DNA of 64,000 nucleotides from Lachnotalea sp. AF33-28 (lineage in GTDB: Bacteria > Bacillota > Clostridia > Lachnospirales > Lachnospiraceae). The stretch covers positions 446,152 to 510,151 of the forward strand of contig NZ_QUEE01000002.1 in the NCBI RefSeq assembly GCF_003477885.1, written 5' to 3'. A program made the position numbers and the translations under genes. Shown here one piece after another: positions 1 to 9,272 of this stretch. The first letter of the stretch is position 1. Every line of letters begins with the position of its first letter. The notes under the pieces were generated by a model. The model was not told the DNA's origin, did no database searches, and saw only the letters and a program-made list of their open reading frames with translations.

Positions 1-711
1 AGTAACGACGATAACTGGAACCATATGCTTCGTTCCTATATCCGACAGATGTCAGGGCGCTGGAGCATAGAGGATGATTATACGGTCATACAGGATAAGG
101 AAGTATTGGTAAGCGCCTTTACCTTCCTGCAGACACTGTTTAAGGAAGGTGTGGCAGAGCCGATGGAAACCGCATATCCGTACTATGCGAACATTGCGGA
201 GAACAAAAAGTGGCTTTCCAATGAGATCGCCTGCTTTTACTGTGCATCATCCGCGATCGGCAATATAAAGGCGGATGGTATGAACCTGGATGTTGTATCC
301 ATACCTATTGCGGATGAAGCGAAGAAAACCGGTGTGATCACCATGCCCTCACAGATGTTCGCTGTAACGGATAATGAAAAGTCAGTAGAAGCGCTTAAAT
401 TTCTGGAGTTTTTGTACTCGGATCAAACCGCAGTTGAAATTTTGAAAGACTGCCGCGGCGTCCCCGCCGCCGGAGTGGCCAGAGACCTGCTGGCAAAGAA
501 AGATATGCTGGATCCGGTCATCAACAAGGCTGTGAATATTGCGCTGGAGAATACGGATGCTCCTCCCAGCGTGCTTTCGGAAAACGCCGAAATATATGGT
601 GTGCTGTTCCCGCTTATGCAGGAACTCTGCTATGAGGCGATCACACCGGAAGATGCGGCGGACCGCATGATCGAAGAATGCCAGGAGATCCTGGACGAGA
701 TGAAGAAATAA
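1..711 (+). CDS. ABC sugar transporter solute-binding protein, C-terminal part (5' end outside window)
   Basis: The reading frame is open from base 1 to the stop at 711, so the start lies upstream of the window; 236 residues are visible. The visible part has the all-helical C-terminal look of family 1 extracellular solute-binding proteins, ending in an amphipathic helix rich in Glu and Lys. Two sugar permease genes follow in the same direction, which supports the call. It would be a membrane-tethered lipoprotein that delivers a sugar or oligosaccharide to the permease pair. The nearby uxu genes suggest a uronate-containing ligand, but that is inference from context. Confidence 0.85.
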   Translation, partial: SNDDNWNHMLRSYIRQMSGRWSIEDDYTVIQDKEVLVSAFTFLQTLFKEGVAEPMETAYPYYANIAENKKWLSNEIACFYCASSAIGNIKADGMNLDVVSIPIADEAKKTGVITMPSQMFAVTDNEKSVEALKFLEFLYSDQTAVEILKDCRGVPAAGVARDLLAKKDMLDPVINKAVNIALENTDAPPSVLSENAEIYGVLFPLMQELCYEAITPEDAADRMIEECQEILDEMKK

Positions 712-717
712 GAAGAT

Positions 718-754
718 ATGCCCGGCAGAATCCCGGCGGACTTTTGCCGGGCAT
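718..754 (+). other. Intergenic stem-loop between binding protein and permease
   Basis: A 10-bp perfect inverted repeat (ATGCCCGGCA and TGCCGGGCAT) encloses a 17-nt loop. No T-run follows, so it is not a convincing terminator. Stem-loops here commonly protect the highly expressed binding-protein mRNA from 3' decay and lower permease expression; that role is inferred. Confidence 0.6.
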
Positions 755-804
755 GTGTTATCGTCCGTTTGAAAATCAGCCGGTTTTAGGGAGGGGATCG
801 GATT

Positions 805-1701
805 ATGAAGAAAAGTACGTTTATTACCAGAAGAAATAATCAGGGGTATCTGTATCTGGCCCCCTGGATCATAGGTTTCCTGGTATTTCAGCTGTACCCT
901 TTGCTGCTGTCACTGTTTTACTCATTGACGGACTACAGCTTTGGTGACCAGTTCCGTTTTGTGGGTATGACTAACTATATAAAACTGTTTGCGAAAGACC
1001 ACGAGTTCCGCAATTCCCTGGCGGTTACATTTAAGTATGTGTTTTTATCTGTTCCGATGAAGCTGCTTTGCGCTCTGTTGGTGGCGATGATATTAAATGT
1101 GCAGCTGAAGGGAATGAACTGGTATCGCACCATCTACTATTTGCCGTCAATCATGGGGGGCAGTGTTGCTATCGCAATTCTGTGGAGAAACCTGTTTGCG
1201 GCGGACGGTATCATCAATACGGCACTTACTTACATCGGGTTGGACAGTGTTGGTTGGCTGACCAATCCAAAGGTATCCATAATGACGATCAGCCTGCTGT
1301 CGGTATGGCAGTTTGGATCCTCAATGATCTTTTTTCTGGCGGCTTTAAAGCAGGTGCCTAAAGAGCTTTATGAAGCGGCCAGAGTGGACGGATCATCCGG
1401 AGTGCGGATATTCTTTCATATCACATTGCCGATGATTAGCCCAATGATACTCTTTAATATGATTATGCAGCTGATCAACGCATTTCAGGAGTATACGGCG
1501 CCTGCGATCATCACCAACGGAGGTCCGATGAAATCCACCAAACTGTTCGGGCTCCTGCTCTATGAGACAGGTTTTTCCTATTACAAAATGGGATACGCGT
1601 CCGCACAGTCCTGGATACTTTTTGTGATCATCATCGCGTTTACCTGCCTGATTTTTAAGTCGTCGTCCTACTGGACATTTTATGCGGATGGAGGGGTATG
1701 A
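805..1701 (+). CDS. ABC sugar transporter permease, MsmF/UgpA type
   Basis: A 298-residue polytopic membrane protein with about six hydrophobic segments. The permease EAA loop that contacts the ATPase is clear at residues 190-209 (EAARVDGSSG followed by a TLP motif). The start ATG follows a good AGGGAGGGG ribosome site. It forms the transmembrane channel with the next gene; the ATPase is not encoded here and is probably a shared MsmK-type subunit elsewhere, as is usual for CUT1 sugar transporters in Firmicutes. Confidence 0.93.
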   Translation: MKKSTFITRRNNQGYLYLAPWIIGFLVFQLYPLLLSLFYSLTDYSFGDQFRFVGMTNYIKLFAKDHEFRNSLAVTFKYVFLSVPMKLLCALLVAMILNVQLKGMNWYRTIYYLPSIMGGSVAIAILWRNLFAADGIINTALTYIGLDSVGWLTNPKVSIMTISLLSVWQFGSSMIFFLAALKQVPKELYEAARVDGSSGVRIFFHITLPMISPMILFNMIMQLINAFQEYTAPAIITNGGPMKSTKLFGLLLYETGFSYYKMGYASAQSWILFVIIIAFTCLIFKSSSYWTFYADGGV

Positions 1702-1705
1702 GAGC

Positions 1706-2566
1706 ATGAACAGAACCAGAAAAAGAAATCTGAAAAGACGGTTAAAAAAAGCGGTGTCCTATGTTCTCCTGACGATGCTGGGGCTGCTCTTTTTATACCC
1801 CTTCTGTTTTCTGATTTCCGCTTCTTTTAAGACGAACACAGAGCTTTTGACCTCCTACAGCCTGATCCCCAGGCAGATTACGCTGGAATCCTACATAAAG
1901 GGGTGGAGAGGTGTGGGAGAGTATTACTTCGGCACATTTATACTGAATTCGGTAAAAATCGTGTTTCCGGTAGTTGTGCTGACCGTTCTCTCCTGCAGTG
2001 TGGTAGCATATGGTTTTGCCAGATTTCGGTTTAAAGGTAGAAATCTGCTCTTTGGGCTTATGATCTCTACAATGATGCTGCCCAACGCGGCGACAATCAT
2101 TCCAAAGTATATTATGTTCCGGCAGTTTAACTGGCTGGATACCTACCTGCCTTTTTGGATTCCGGCGGCCTTTGCGTGTTATCCGTTTTTTATATTTTCT
2201 GTAATGCAGTTTATCCGGGGAATCCCGAGAGAAATTGATGAATCGGCTTTCATGGACGGATGCGGTACCCTGCGCATATTTTTAAGAATTATCATGCCGC
2301 TTTGCAAACCGGCTCTGTTCTCTGTGGGGATTTTCCAGTTTATCTGGACCTGGAATGATTATTTCAATCCGCTGATATTTATTAACAGCGTCCGAAAGTA
2401 TAATGTGATGCAGGGGCTGAGACTGAGTATGGACAGCAGCACCAGCATATCCTGGGGGCCTATCATGGCCATGTCCTTTGTCGCCATGCTTCCCTGCATT
2501 GTGATTTTCTTCCTGGCTCAGAAATATTTTGTAGAAGGCGTTGCGACTACGGGGCTGAAGGGATGA
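1706..2566 (+). CDS. ABC sugar transporter permease, MsmG/UgpE type
   Basis: Second CUT1-type inner membrane subunit, 286 residues. A longer frame opens at 1682, but GGAGGGG at 1690-1696 sits 9 nt before the ATG at 1706, so 1706 is the chosen start, 4 nt after the first permease ends. Six hydrophobic segments and an EAA-like loop (IDESAFMDGCG...) near residues 180-205 are visible. It pairs with the preceding permease. Confidence 0.92.
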   Translation: MNRTRKRNLKRRLKKAVSYVLLTMLGLLFLYPFCFLISASFKTNTELLTSYSLIPRQITLESYIKGWRGVGEYYFGTFILNSVKIVFPVVVLTVLSCSVVAYGFARFRFKGRNLLFGLMISTMMLPNAATIIPKYIMFRQFNWLDTYLPFWIPAAFACYPFFIFSVMQFIRGIPREIDESAFMDGCGTLRIFLRIIMPLCKPALFSVGIFQFIWTWNDYFNPLIFINSVRKYNVMQGLRLSMDSSTSISWGPIMAMSFVAMLPCIVIFFLAQKYFVEGVATTGLKG

Positions 2567-2603
2567 GGGTATCAGATCTGTTAAGAGGAGGAGAAAGAGA
2601 AAA

Positions 2604-3356
2604 ATGGAGTCATTTGATACAATTACGGCGAATATGTATCCGTGGAAAAGGTATGCGGAGAATAAACAACTGGAGACAATGCTTGTATTGTTTGCCGATA
2701 CGAAAAAAGCACATGCCAGAGTAGGGGATCCGCAGGAGATCCAACGCTATCTGGATTATGCCGAAGATAATCAGGCGAGCTTTGACTGGGTACAGCTGCA
2801 TAGCGGTTTTTGGTTTAACCATGCGCCATTAAAGAACTATCCGGATGCAGGGATAGAGGTGGATGAAGAAACCAATTCCTTTGTGGACAAGGTCATCAGG
2901 CTTTGCAAAGGGAAGGGAAAAAAAGTTTCCTATATGCTGGGCAATTTTACGCCGCTGGATCAGTTACTGAAAGCTTATCCACAGGTCAGAAACCTGAACA
3001 ACGGCCTGTTTTGGCAGCTGTTATACGATGCGGCATATGGGATCTTAACGCGTTTTCCGCAGCTTGATGAACTGTCCCTGTACTTTTTTGAGTCCATGAA
3101 TCTGATTCACTATAATAATTTCTTTAAATGTATGAATTACGGTCTGGACATTGATGAAGAAATGATGGAAAAGCATCCGGATCAGATACTGAAACAGGAG
3201 TCGCAGTCATGGCCGTATTTAAGCTTTGCAGATCATCTTCGTATGGTGCTTATGGCTGTTGCCTCCGCCTGCCGTGACCTGTTTTATCCCCAATTAGGTG
3301 TAAAACTCTGCTCGATGGCGGGCGGCGGCGTACAAAAATCTATATGGTGTTTTTAA
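2604..3356 (+). pseudogene. 5' fragment of a glycosidase-like gene disrupted by the mobile element
   Basis: The start is well defined (AGGAGGAG about 10 nt upstream of the ATG). The 250 codons read like the first half of a TIM-barrel hydrolase: alternating beta strands (for example ETMLVLFAD, DELSLYFFES) and helices. The frame ends at a TAA at the junction with the inserted element, and the rest of the gene resumes at about 14232. The last residues may already be out of register: adding one base near 3330 would give a strand-like reading that continues smoothly into the downstream half. I cannot assign a family with certainty; the other half recalls alpha-glucuronidases. Confidence 0.8.
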
Positions 3357-3373
3357 GAGAACCGTCCCGGCAG

Positions 3374-3396
3374 GACAGGTCAGGCAGTGACCTGTT
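3374..3396. other. Palindrome at the left end of the element
   Basis: ACAGGTCA and TGACCTGT form an 8-bp perfect stem with a 5-nt loop, overlapping the last codons of the recombinase and lying about 20 bp from the junction. It could be part of the recombinase binding site or stabilise the mRNA end. No T-run follows on the minus strand. Confidence 0.45.
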
Positions 3397-5050
3397 CCAC
3401 CTCCGGGATGGGTTTGAGATTAAAATGAATTTCGATAGAAATGTGTCTTATTTTATCTTCGTCAATGCGCTCATGCACGACGATTTCTTTGATTAAGCGG
3501 TTAAGGGTGGCTGCGTCCAGCTCTGTGATGTTGGCGTATTCCTGAATGGCTTCCACCCATTGTTTTGCGTCATTGGCAAGCTGGACTTCATCGGACAGCC
3601 GCTTCCTGCCCTCTGACACTTTTGTTTTAAGCTCCGTCTGCTCGGTCTGTGTCTTTTCCAGCATGGTGTTGAAATTCTGCTCACTGATACGCCCTGCAAT
3701 CATATCCTCATAAAGCCGCATGACCATTTTGTCCAGAACCTCAATCCGTTCCTCGTCCCTTGTAAGGGAGCGTTCCATTGCTTCCCGCTGTTCCCGCTGC
3801 TCGGCTTCGCAGGTATTGGTCAGGCGGTCGGCAACCGCTTCCCCGTCCATCAGGGCGGCTCTGGCACATTCCCGGATTTTTCGCAGCACATGGCTGTAAA
3901 GGGTGTCATAATCAATCCGGTGCTGGGTGCAGTGGTTCTTTCCAAAGGCATTGTAGGTCTTGCAGGAATAAATTTGCTGGGGATGTTTTGCGTTTGTGTA
4001 GCGTATCGTCAGCGACTTCCCACACTCGCCGCATTTTACCAGTCCGGCAAACAGGCTGATTTCATTGGTCTGTCCCGGACGCTGGCGGGATTTCAGCTTG
4101 TTCTGCACAATGTCAAAGCTCATGCGGTCAATCAGCGGTTCATGCTGTCCCTCCACCACAATCCAGTCCTCCGGCTTCTTTTCCCCAATCGTACCGATTT
4201 TGAAACGGTAGTCTTTTTTCTGGGAAGCAATCGCCCCGGTGTAGACTGGATTCATCAAAAGGTCTTTGATAACGGAGAAGTCCCACATATACCGCCCGTT
4301 TTCCGGGTCTTTCTTTTCCCATTTGGTGCGGGTATTGCGAAGTCCCCGTTCCCGGTTCCACCATGTGGGACAGGGGATTTTTTCTTCTTCCAGCCGTCTG
4401 CGGATATAGTTCGGACCATGACCGTTCAGGGCATATCCGAAAATCAGCCGCACAATCGGGGCGGTTTCCTCGTCAATGAGCAGATGGTTTTTGTCCTCCG
4501 GGTCTTTCCGATACCCAAACGGGGCAAGACACCCGGTAAACTGTCCTTTCTGCGCTTTCAGAAGATAAGAGGAATGGACTTTCTTGGAAATATCCTTGCT
4601 GTACATCTCATTCAGGATATTCTTGAACGGGGCAATGTCGTTGTTATCTCGCAGGGTGTCGATACCGTCATTCATGGCGATATAGCGGACACCGTTTCTT
4701 GGGAAAAAGTCCTCAATCAAATGCCCGGTTTGCAGATAGTTACGCCCCAGTCGGCTGAGGTCTTTCGTGATGACAAGGTTGATCTGCCTGCGCTCAATGG
4801 CTCTCAACATTCTCTGTAAATCAGGACGCTCCATATTAAGACCTGTGAAGCCATCGTCCTGATAGACTGCCACAACCTCCCATCCCTGCTTTTCGCAGTA
4901 TTTTTCCAGCATATCACGCTGGTTTGCGATACTGGCACTTTCGCCTTGCAGGTCATCGTCCTTTGACAGCCTGCAATAGACCGCCGCACGATAGCCCCCG
5001 GCAAGTGCCTTTCCGATTGTTCTGTATTCCATTTCGTTCATCATAGCCAT
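3380..5050 (-). CDS. Large serine recombinase (TndX/TnpX type)
   Basis: A 556-residue site-specific recombinase that would integrate and excise the element. Resolvase domain at about residues 18-165 with the catalytic serine in YCRLS (S29) and the active-site arginines in SRLGRN (R100, R103). A recombinase domain follows (about 190-300), then a zinc ribbon (VKCGECGKS and a later Cys pair near residues 345-385), then a coiled coil (about 410-500). The preceding 65-codon gene ends in TAA that directly abuts this ATG, so translation is probably coupled; Met4 is an alternative start. Length and domain order are those of transposon-type large serine recombinases. Confidence 0.96.
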   Translation of the reverse strand: MAMMNEMEYRTIGKALAGGYRAAVYCRLSKDDDLQGESASIANQRDMLEKYCEKQGWEVVAVYQDDGFTGLNMERPDLQRMLRAIERRQINLVITKDLSRLGRNYLQTGHLIEDFFPRNGVRYIAMNDGIDTLRDNNDIAPFKNILNEMYSKDISKKVHSSYLLKAQKGQFTGCLAPFGYRKDPEDKNHLLIDEETAPIVRLIFGYALNGHGPNYIRRRLEEEKIPCPTWWNRERGLRNTRTKWEKKDPENGRYMWDFSVIKDLLMNPVYTGAIASQKKDYRFKIGTIGEKKPEDWIVVEGQHEPLIDRMSFDIVQNKLKSRQRPGQTNEISLFAGLVKCGECGKSLTIRYTNAKHPQQIYSCKTYNAFGKNHCTQHRIDYDTLYSHVLRKIRECARAALMDGEAVADRLTNTCEAEQREQREAMERSLTRDEERIEVLDKMVMRLYEDMIAGRISEQNFNTMLEKTQTEQTELKTKVSEGRKRLSDEVQLANDAKQWVEAIQEYANITELDAATLNRLIKEIVVHERIDEDKIRHISIEIHFNLKPIPEVEQVTA

Positions 5051-5248
5051 TTACCCACACAATCCAGACGGTATCTGGCTCTTTTGAACCTCATCTTCAT
5101 TATACTTCATATCTTTCTTTTTAGCAAGATATTCTTTTGTATTTGTTTTTCCGTATTTCTGGGAAATCAGGCTGACGAATACATCGGTTGCGTCAAGCTC
5201 CCCGTCAAACACAGTAGTCACATGAATCTCTGTTTTGTTTTTTGCCAT
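5051..5248 (-). CDS. Small conserved element protein upstream of the recombinase
   Basis: A 65-residue protein of no assigned function. The N-terminal part (KTEIHVTTVFDGELDATDVF) looks folded, and the C-terminal half is charged and Lys-rich. It sits immediately upstream of, and abuts, the recombinase gene. Position and size would suit an accessory or excision factor, but nothing in the sequence proves this. The last 18 bases of the gene recur in inverted orientation near the right end of the element (14189-14206). Confidence 0.6.
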   Translation of the reverse strand: MAKNKTEIHVTTVFDGELDATDVFVSLISQKYGKTNTKEYLAKKKDMKYNEDEVQKSQIPSGLCG

Positions 5249-5293
5249 AGGCAGTTATCCTCCATACATGAAAATAGCCAGACAGAGGGTGTC

Positions 5294-5480
5294 GGCAACG
5301 AAGTCCGGCAACGGGCTTCAAAAGACCTTGCAAACAATCTCAATCTGGCGATGGTTACTATTTATACTTTTCTTTTATTTTTCTGTTGTTTTGGTTGTTA
5401 TAAGGGAGAAAAGCCCGGAAATAAGGGTTTTTCCCCGGCAACCGGCTCGGCAACGGGATAGCAACAGGGGGTGCAACGGG
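5294..5480. repeat. Iteron-like GGCAACGG repeats
   Basis: The core GCAAC appears six times in one orientation, mostly as GGCAACGGG: at about 5294, 5307, 5437, 5449, 5461 and 5473. The last four lie 12 bp apart. The array is in the non-coding gap downstream of the VirE-type helicase gene, and an inverted copy (CCGTTGCCGGG) lies in the end of that gene near 5567. Regular spacing next to a replication helicase suggests an iteron-type replication origin or protein-binding array. Confidence 0.5.
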
Positions 5481-5489
5481 CTGTCATTT

Positions 5490-6884
5490 TCAGAATGGAA
5501 GCTCCATCTGTTCTGTGACCTCCACAAAACCGTCCATTGTTTTTTCAGACGGATTGCCGGAGTCCGTTGCCGGGTTTTCACGCTCCCAGCCCTTTTGCCT
5601 GCCATATTCGGAAAACATTCTTGGGTTTTGGAAGTACCGCCAGCCGGAAATGCACTGGTTCATAATCTCGTTGATTTCCCGGATTTCCCATTGCTTCGGC
5701 TCGTCAAAGGCATGGTTCAAGGCTTCCTTGTAGAGCTGCTTGGAGCAGACCATGCTCCCGGTGTACTTATCAAGATACGCCTGTATCATCCCGGCTTTGG
5801 TGTCCTCCGGCATAAAATCCCGCTGGTGTTCTTTGAGATACCGCTGCATGGCGGGGCTGAAAGCCAGCTTGAACCTGCCGCTTCGGTAAATCTCCATAGC
5901 TTCTGCCCACATCTGCTCGATATAGGCTCTGGAAGCAGCTTCATCCTCCAAAATGTGAGCCTCGGCTTGCTCCGGGTACACCATGACGGGGATAAAGCGG
6001 CGGTTGCCGGAACGGTCAAGGGGCAGGAAGTCAAGGGCATTGGAAGTGCCGCCAAACACGCACTGACGGGGGCGGTCTGCCGGGTGGGTTTCATAGGGTA
6101 TCTTGTAAACCTCTTTCTGTCGGCTTAAAAACGACTTGATTTCCTCAATGCTCTTGGCGTTGGCGGTTGCCATCATTTCCGACATTTCGATAATCCAGTG
6201 ACCTTGCAGCTTGCGGTACACATTGTCATCGTCCAGCTTCCGCAAATCATCGGAGAACCACTCGTCCCGGACTGCCAGCAGACGGAAGAAGGTGGACTTG
6301 CCAGCCCCCTGACCGCCTACCAGACAGAGCATGATTTCAAATTTGCACCCCGGCTGAAAGGCTCGTGAGATTGCGCCCAGCAGGAACAGCTTCAACGCTT
6401 CATAGGTGTAATCGTCTGCGTCAGCCCCCAGAAAGTGCCGCAGGCAGAAACGGATTCGCTCTGTCCCGTCCCACACAAGGGTATTGAGATAGTCCCGGAT
6501 GGGATGGTACTTGTTTTCATTCGCCACAATCCCGATGGCGTTATCAATCTTCTTCTCATTGGTAAGCCCGTAGGTTTCTTCCAGATAGAGAAGCAGATAC
6601 TTCATGTCCGTATCGTTCAGGGCGGTGCTTTCCCTGTGGAAGCCGATGGGCTTTATGATGTCCTTGCGGTCGGTCAGGATGTTGTATGCGATAGCCCCGG
6701 AAAGCAGCGGGTCACGCTGGAATACGGTCAGGCAGTTCCGTATGCTCTGACGGACACCGCCTTTCTCGGTAGTTTCCAGCCCCGCCTTGATTTCCTCAAT
6801 GCTCTGGGGCGGCTGCATGGCGTTCATGGTGTTTTTTAGTTCTTGCTGCGTTTGCGGCGGCAAGCTCTGCCATTCGCTTTTCAA
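5490..6884 (-). CDS. VirE/VapE-family replicative helicase-like ATPase
   Basis: A 464-residue P-loop protein with Walker A GGQGAGKST at residues 190-198 and a Walker B-like HWIIEMSEM near 228-236. The family (virulence-associated E, superfamily 3-like) works with primases in plasmid, phage-satellite and IME replication. The start overlaps the upstream CHC2 primase gene by 89 nt, so the two behave like a split primase-helicase. Later Met codons (20 and 23) are possible starts. Its presence suggests the element can replicate after excision. Confidence 0.9.
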   Translation of the reverse strand: MKSEWQSLPPQTQQELKNTMNAMQPPQSIEEIKAGLETTEKGGVRQSIRNCLTVFQRDPLLSGAIAYNILTDRKDIIKPIGFHRESTALNDTDMKYLLLYLEETYGLTNEKKIDNAIGIVANENKYHPIRDYLNTLVWDGTERIRFCLRHFLGADADDYTYEALKLFLLGAISRAFQPGCKFEIMLCLVGGQGAGKSTFFRLLAVRDEWFSDDLRKLDDDNVYRKLQGHWIIEMSEMMATANAKSIEEIKSFLSRQKEVYKIPYETHPADRPRQCVFGGTSNALDFLPLDRSGNRRFIPVMVYPEQAEAHILEDEAASRAYIEQMWAEAMEIYRSGRFKLAFSPAMQRYLKEHQRDFMPEDTKAGMIQAYLDKYTGSMVCSKQLYKEALNHAFDEPKQWEIREINEIMNQCISGWRYFQNPRMFSEYGRQKGWERENPATDSGNPSEKTMDGFVEVTEQMELPF

Positions 6885-7440
6885 GCTGTATCACATCCTT
6901 CCCGTAGTCCGTAATCAAAGCTGCTTTTTCCTCTGTCTCCCCAAAGAGCAGCACATCCAGCAGATATTCCACTTGGTCTTGCTTCTGTAAGGCTTCCACA
7001 AACCGTGGATGAAAGGCTTCCTCCGGGGAGTGCGGGGCATAATCCTTTCTCCATGCCCGAAGCAAGTGAAGATAATCGGCAAGAATACGGAAGCAGCGGC
7101 TCTTTGCTTCCTGAAACTGTTCCTCCTGGGATTTCTGCCGGGGCTTGGGCTTTTTTACCTTCCCCGGCGGTTTCCAGTCCTCATAGGAAAGCCCGAAGTC
7201 CTGTGCCAGCTGTACGGCGGCTTCTTTCTTTCCCAGCCCATACAGGGCGGCGGCAAAATCAATCACATCCCCATCCGCACCGCAGCCGAAGCAGTGGTAA
7301 CGCCGATCCAGCTTCATGCTTGGGGTTTTATCGTTATGGAACGGGCAACAAGCCATCCCGTTCCGGCCTACACGGATTCCATAATGCTCCGCAGCCTGTC
7401 TTGTTGTGACGGACTGCTTCACAGCTTCAAATACATTCAA
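6796..7440 (-). CDS. CHC2 zinc-finger primase-like protein
   Basis: 214 residues beginning with a DnaG-type CHC2 zinc-binding domain: C32, H35, C50 and C53 in CCPFHND...YHCFGCG, with the usual KTPSM between them. No TOPRIM catalytic domain follows; the rest is a Lys- and Glu-rich helical tail. It therefore probably recognises template rather than synthesising primers alone, and partners the overlapping VirE-type gene. Elements of this class often carry this pair. Confidence 0.9.
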   Translation of the reverse strand: MNVFEAVKQSVTTRQAAEHYGIRVGRNGMACCPFHNDKTPSMKLDRRYHCFGCGADGDVIDFAAALYGLGKKEAAVQLAQDFGLSYEDWKPPGKVKKPKPRQKSQEEQFQEAKSRCFRILADYLHLLRAWRKDYAPHSPEEAFHPRFVEALQKQDQVEYLLDVLLFGETEEKAALITDYGKDVIQLEKRMAELAAANAARTKKHHERHAAAPEH

Positions 7441-7455
7441 ATCTATCCCTCCTTG

Positions 7456-7504
7456 AAAAAAAGAAAAGCACCTGACATTCTCAATCTGAAAATGGCAAGT
7501 GCCT
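7456..7504 (-). terminator. Probable terminator downstream of the relaxase gene
   Basis: Read on the minus strand, GCACTTGCCATTTTC can pair imperfectly with GAGAATGTCAGGTGC, and the stem is followed by a T-rich run (CTTTTCTTTTTTT). It sits between the relaxase stop and the primase ribosome site, so it would separate mobilisation from replication transcripts. Confidence 0.6.
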
Positions 7505-7505
7505 G

Positions 7506-9086
7506 TTAAAGTTCCATATCCTGTTGTTTGTGTTTTGTCTGCACCGGGGCAGTTCTTTGTGCTTTTTTCTCGTCCGCCTTATCCTGCAAGACTTCTTTGA
7601 GGGGCTGCTTCTTGGGCGGCTCTTTGCTTTCTTCTGTGCCGGGGGTGGCTTTCCGTACCCAGTAGCGGATGTCCCGCAGCTTCTTCAAATCCTCCTGTAC
7701 CTCGGTCAACGGTATTTTCAGGGCTGCAATTTCTTCCAGAAGCGTTTCCTGCTCCTCTTGCAGTTCCTTTTGGGTGCTGTCCTTATCGTCCGGGTGCTTG
7801 GCAAGGTAGGCGGTGGCTTTCGCATACCGGGCAACCTCCGGGTGTTCCTGTTTGAATTTTTCCTTTGTTTTCTTAAAAAATATCTTCTGGTACTTCTCAT
7901 AGACAGCCTTACATTCTTTGCAGTCTGTCCGGCTGGCAAGAATCCCGTCAATCACTTTGCTTCGGGCTTCCTTTGGCTTCATCTGATTGCGGTAATCTGC
8001 GGCTGATTTCCCGGAGGATTCCAGAAATGCTTCTAAGTCCTCCACAGTGGAAAGCCCCTTTTGCCGGAGATAGGACAGGGCTTCGCTGACTGCCTTTAAG
8101 TCCTGTGAAGTCCCCCGGTTCTGTCCAGCCCTTGTCCAGTCCTTCCGTTCTTCCTTTCGTATCGCCATATACTTCATCAGCAGATTGGGAAGAAGTGTTG
8201 CTTCCTCCGCCGCCTTTTGTGCAAGCAGCTCTTTCCGTTTTTCGCCCAGCTCGGTAATCCAGCCTTTGAGGTTTTGGATAAGCTGCCGGATGGACTTCAT
8301 CAGATTGTTGGCAGCTCTGATTTCCCGGTTCAGGTTTCCGATATTCGTCTGGATACCCCGCTTTTCCATCTGCCGGACAGCAGCTCCCTCATGGACAGTA
8401 GGGACTATATCAAGCCCCTGTCTGGCATAGGAACGCAAGTCCACACGCTCCGGGCGGTCATTGGCTTCCAGATAGCGGTTCTGGATGACCTCCCATTCAT
8501 GCCGCCAGATTTCACAATACTTCTGGTCGTTCCAGTCAACCGTATCCTCCTTGTGGCTTTTCCATCTGCCGGACGGAAGTTTGATCCGTTCCCCATTCTC
8601 GTCAAGGTCATAAACCTTGCGGCTCTTGGGAAGCCATTTCCCATGTTCGTCCATTGCCCTCATAGTGAGCAGGACATGGGCGTGGGGATTGTGTCCCGGC
8701 GGATGGGGGTCATGGATTGCAAAATCAGCAATCATGCCTTTGGAAACAAACTGCTGCTCACAAAACTCCCGTACAAGGACAGCGTACTGGTCAGGCGGTA
8801 TCTCTCTGGGGATGGTAAGCACCCACCGCCTTGCAAGCTGGGAGTTCCATTGTTTCTCCACCGCTTCGGCGGCGTTCCATAGGGTATTGCGGTCTGCATA
8901 TTTCTGTGGGGCATTTGCCGGAAGAAGGATTTCATTGTGGACGATACCACGCTTTTCCGGGTAGTGCTTCACTTCCTGGTCGTATTCACAGAACAGCTTT
9001 TCGCCGCTCTGGTAGGCAGCGGCGGCAACCGCAGACTGCTGTTGGCTTCGCTGTACAATAGAAATTTCGTTGTGTGGACATGGCAT
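7506..9086 (-). CDS. MobA/MobL-family (MobQ) conjugative relaxase
   Basis: A 526-residue relaxase that would nick oriT and lead the transferred strand. The N-terminal nuclease domain has the expected tyrosine (Y25 in AAYQSGEKL) and the histidine triad in HNPHAHVLL (H132, H135, H137). The C-terminal 300 residues are charged and largely coiled coil, with no obvious primase domain. The start follows GGAGGGA closely. The oriT-like site at 10398-10430 matches the MobQ type, but an AT-rich cargo island now separates the two. Confidence 0.95.
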   Translation of the reverse strand: MPCPHNEISIVQRSQQQSAVAAAAYQSGEKLFCEYDQEVKHYPEKRGIVHNEILLPANAPQKYADRNTLWNAAEAVEKQWNSQLARRWVLTIPREIPPDQYAVLVREFCEQQFVSKGMIADFAIHDPHPPGHNPHAHVLLTMRAMDEHGKWLPKSRKVYDLDENGERIKLPSGRWKSHKEDTVDWNDQKYCEIWRHEWEVIQNRYLEANDRPERVDLRSYARQGLDIVPTVHEGAAVRQMEKRGIQTNIGNLNREIRAANNLMKSIRQLIQNLKGWITELGEKRKELLAQKAAEEATLLPNLLMKYMAIRKEERKDWTRAGQNRGTSQDLKAVSEALSYLRQKGLSTVEDLEAFLESSGKSAADYRNQMKPKEARSKVIDGILASRTDCKECKAVYEKYQKIFFKKTKEKFKQEHPEVARYAKATAYLAKHPDDKDSTQKELQEEQETLLEEIAALKIPLTEVQEDLKKLRDIRYWVRKATPGTEESKEPPKKQPLKEVLQDKADEKKAQRTAPVQTKHKQQDMEL

Positions 9087-9149
9087 TTTGTGTCCCTCCT
9101 TTCTATGCTTGGTGGATGGGGTGGAGTTTTACCACCTCATTTTTGGCAG

Positions 9150-9184
9150 AAAAAAAGCAGGAGATCTTTTTTAGATTTCCTGCT
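9150..9184 (-). terminator. Terminator of the LspA/TfoX cargo operon
   Basis: AGCAGGA and TCCTGCT flank a 7-nt loop, with an inner ATC/GAT pairing. On the minus strand the stem is followed by seven Ts. It lies about 90 nt after the LspA-like stop and before the relaxase ribosome site, so it seems to insulate the cargo from the mobilisation gene. Confidence 0.75.
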
Positions 9185-9272
9185 CGGTGTGCCGCTTTGT
9201 AGGTGGCGGGTATTTAGTTGTGAAAGTTCGGGACAAGTTGACCCGATGTATAAGAAATAATAAACCAGAAGT

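Noticed and set aside
3352..3356. TTTAA as the proven recombination core
   Set aside because: It is shared by both junctions but rejoining there leaves the host gene out of frame unless a base was lost near 3330; a TT core is also possible, so the core is left unresolved.
3890..4819. 309-codon plus-strand frame
   Set aside because: It lies fully antisense to the serine recombinase gene, has no ribosome site and no protein-like pattern; it reflects the codon use of the true gene.
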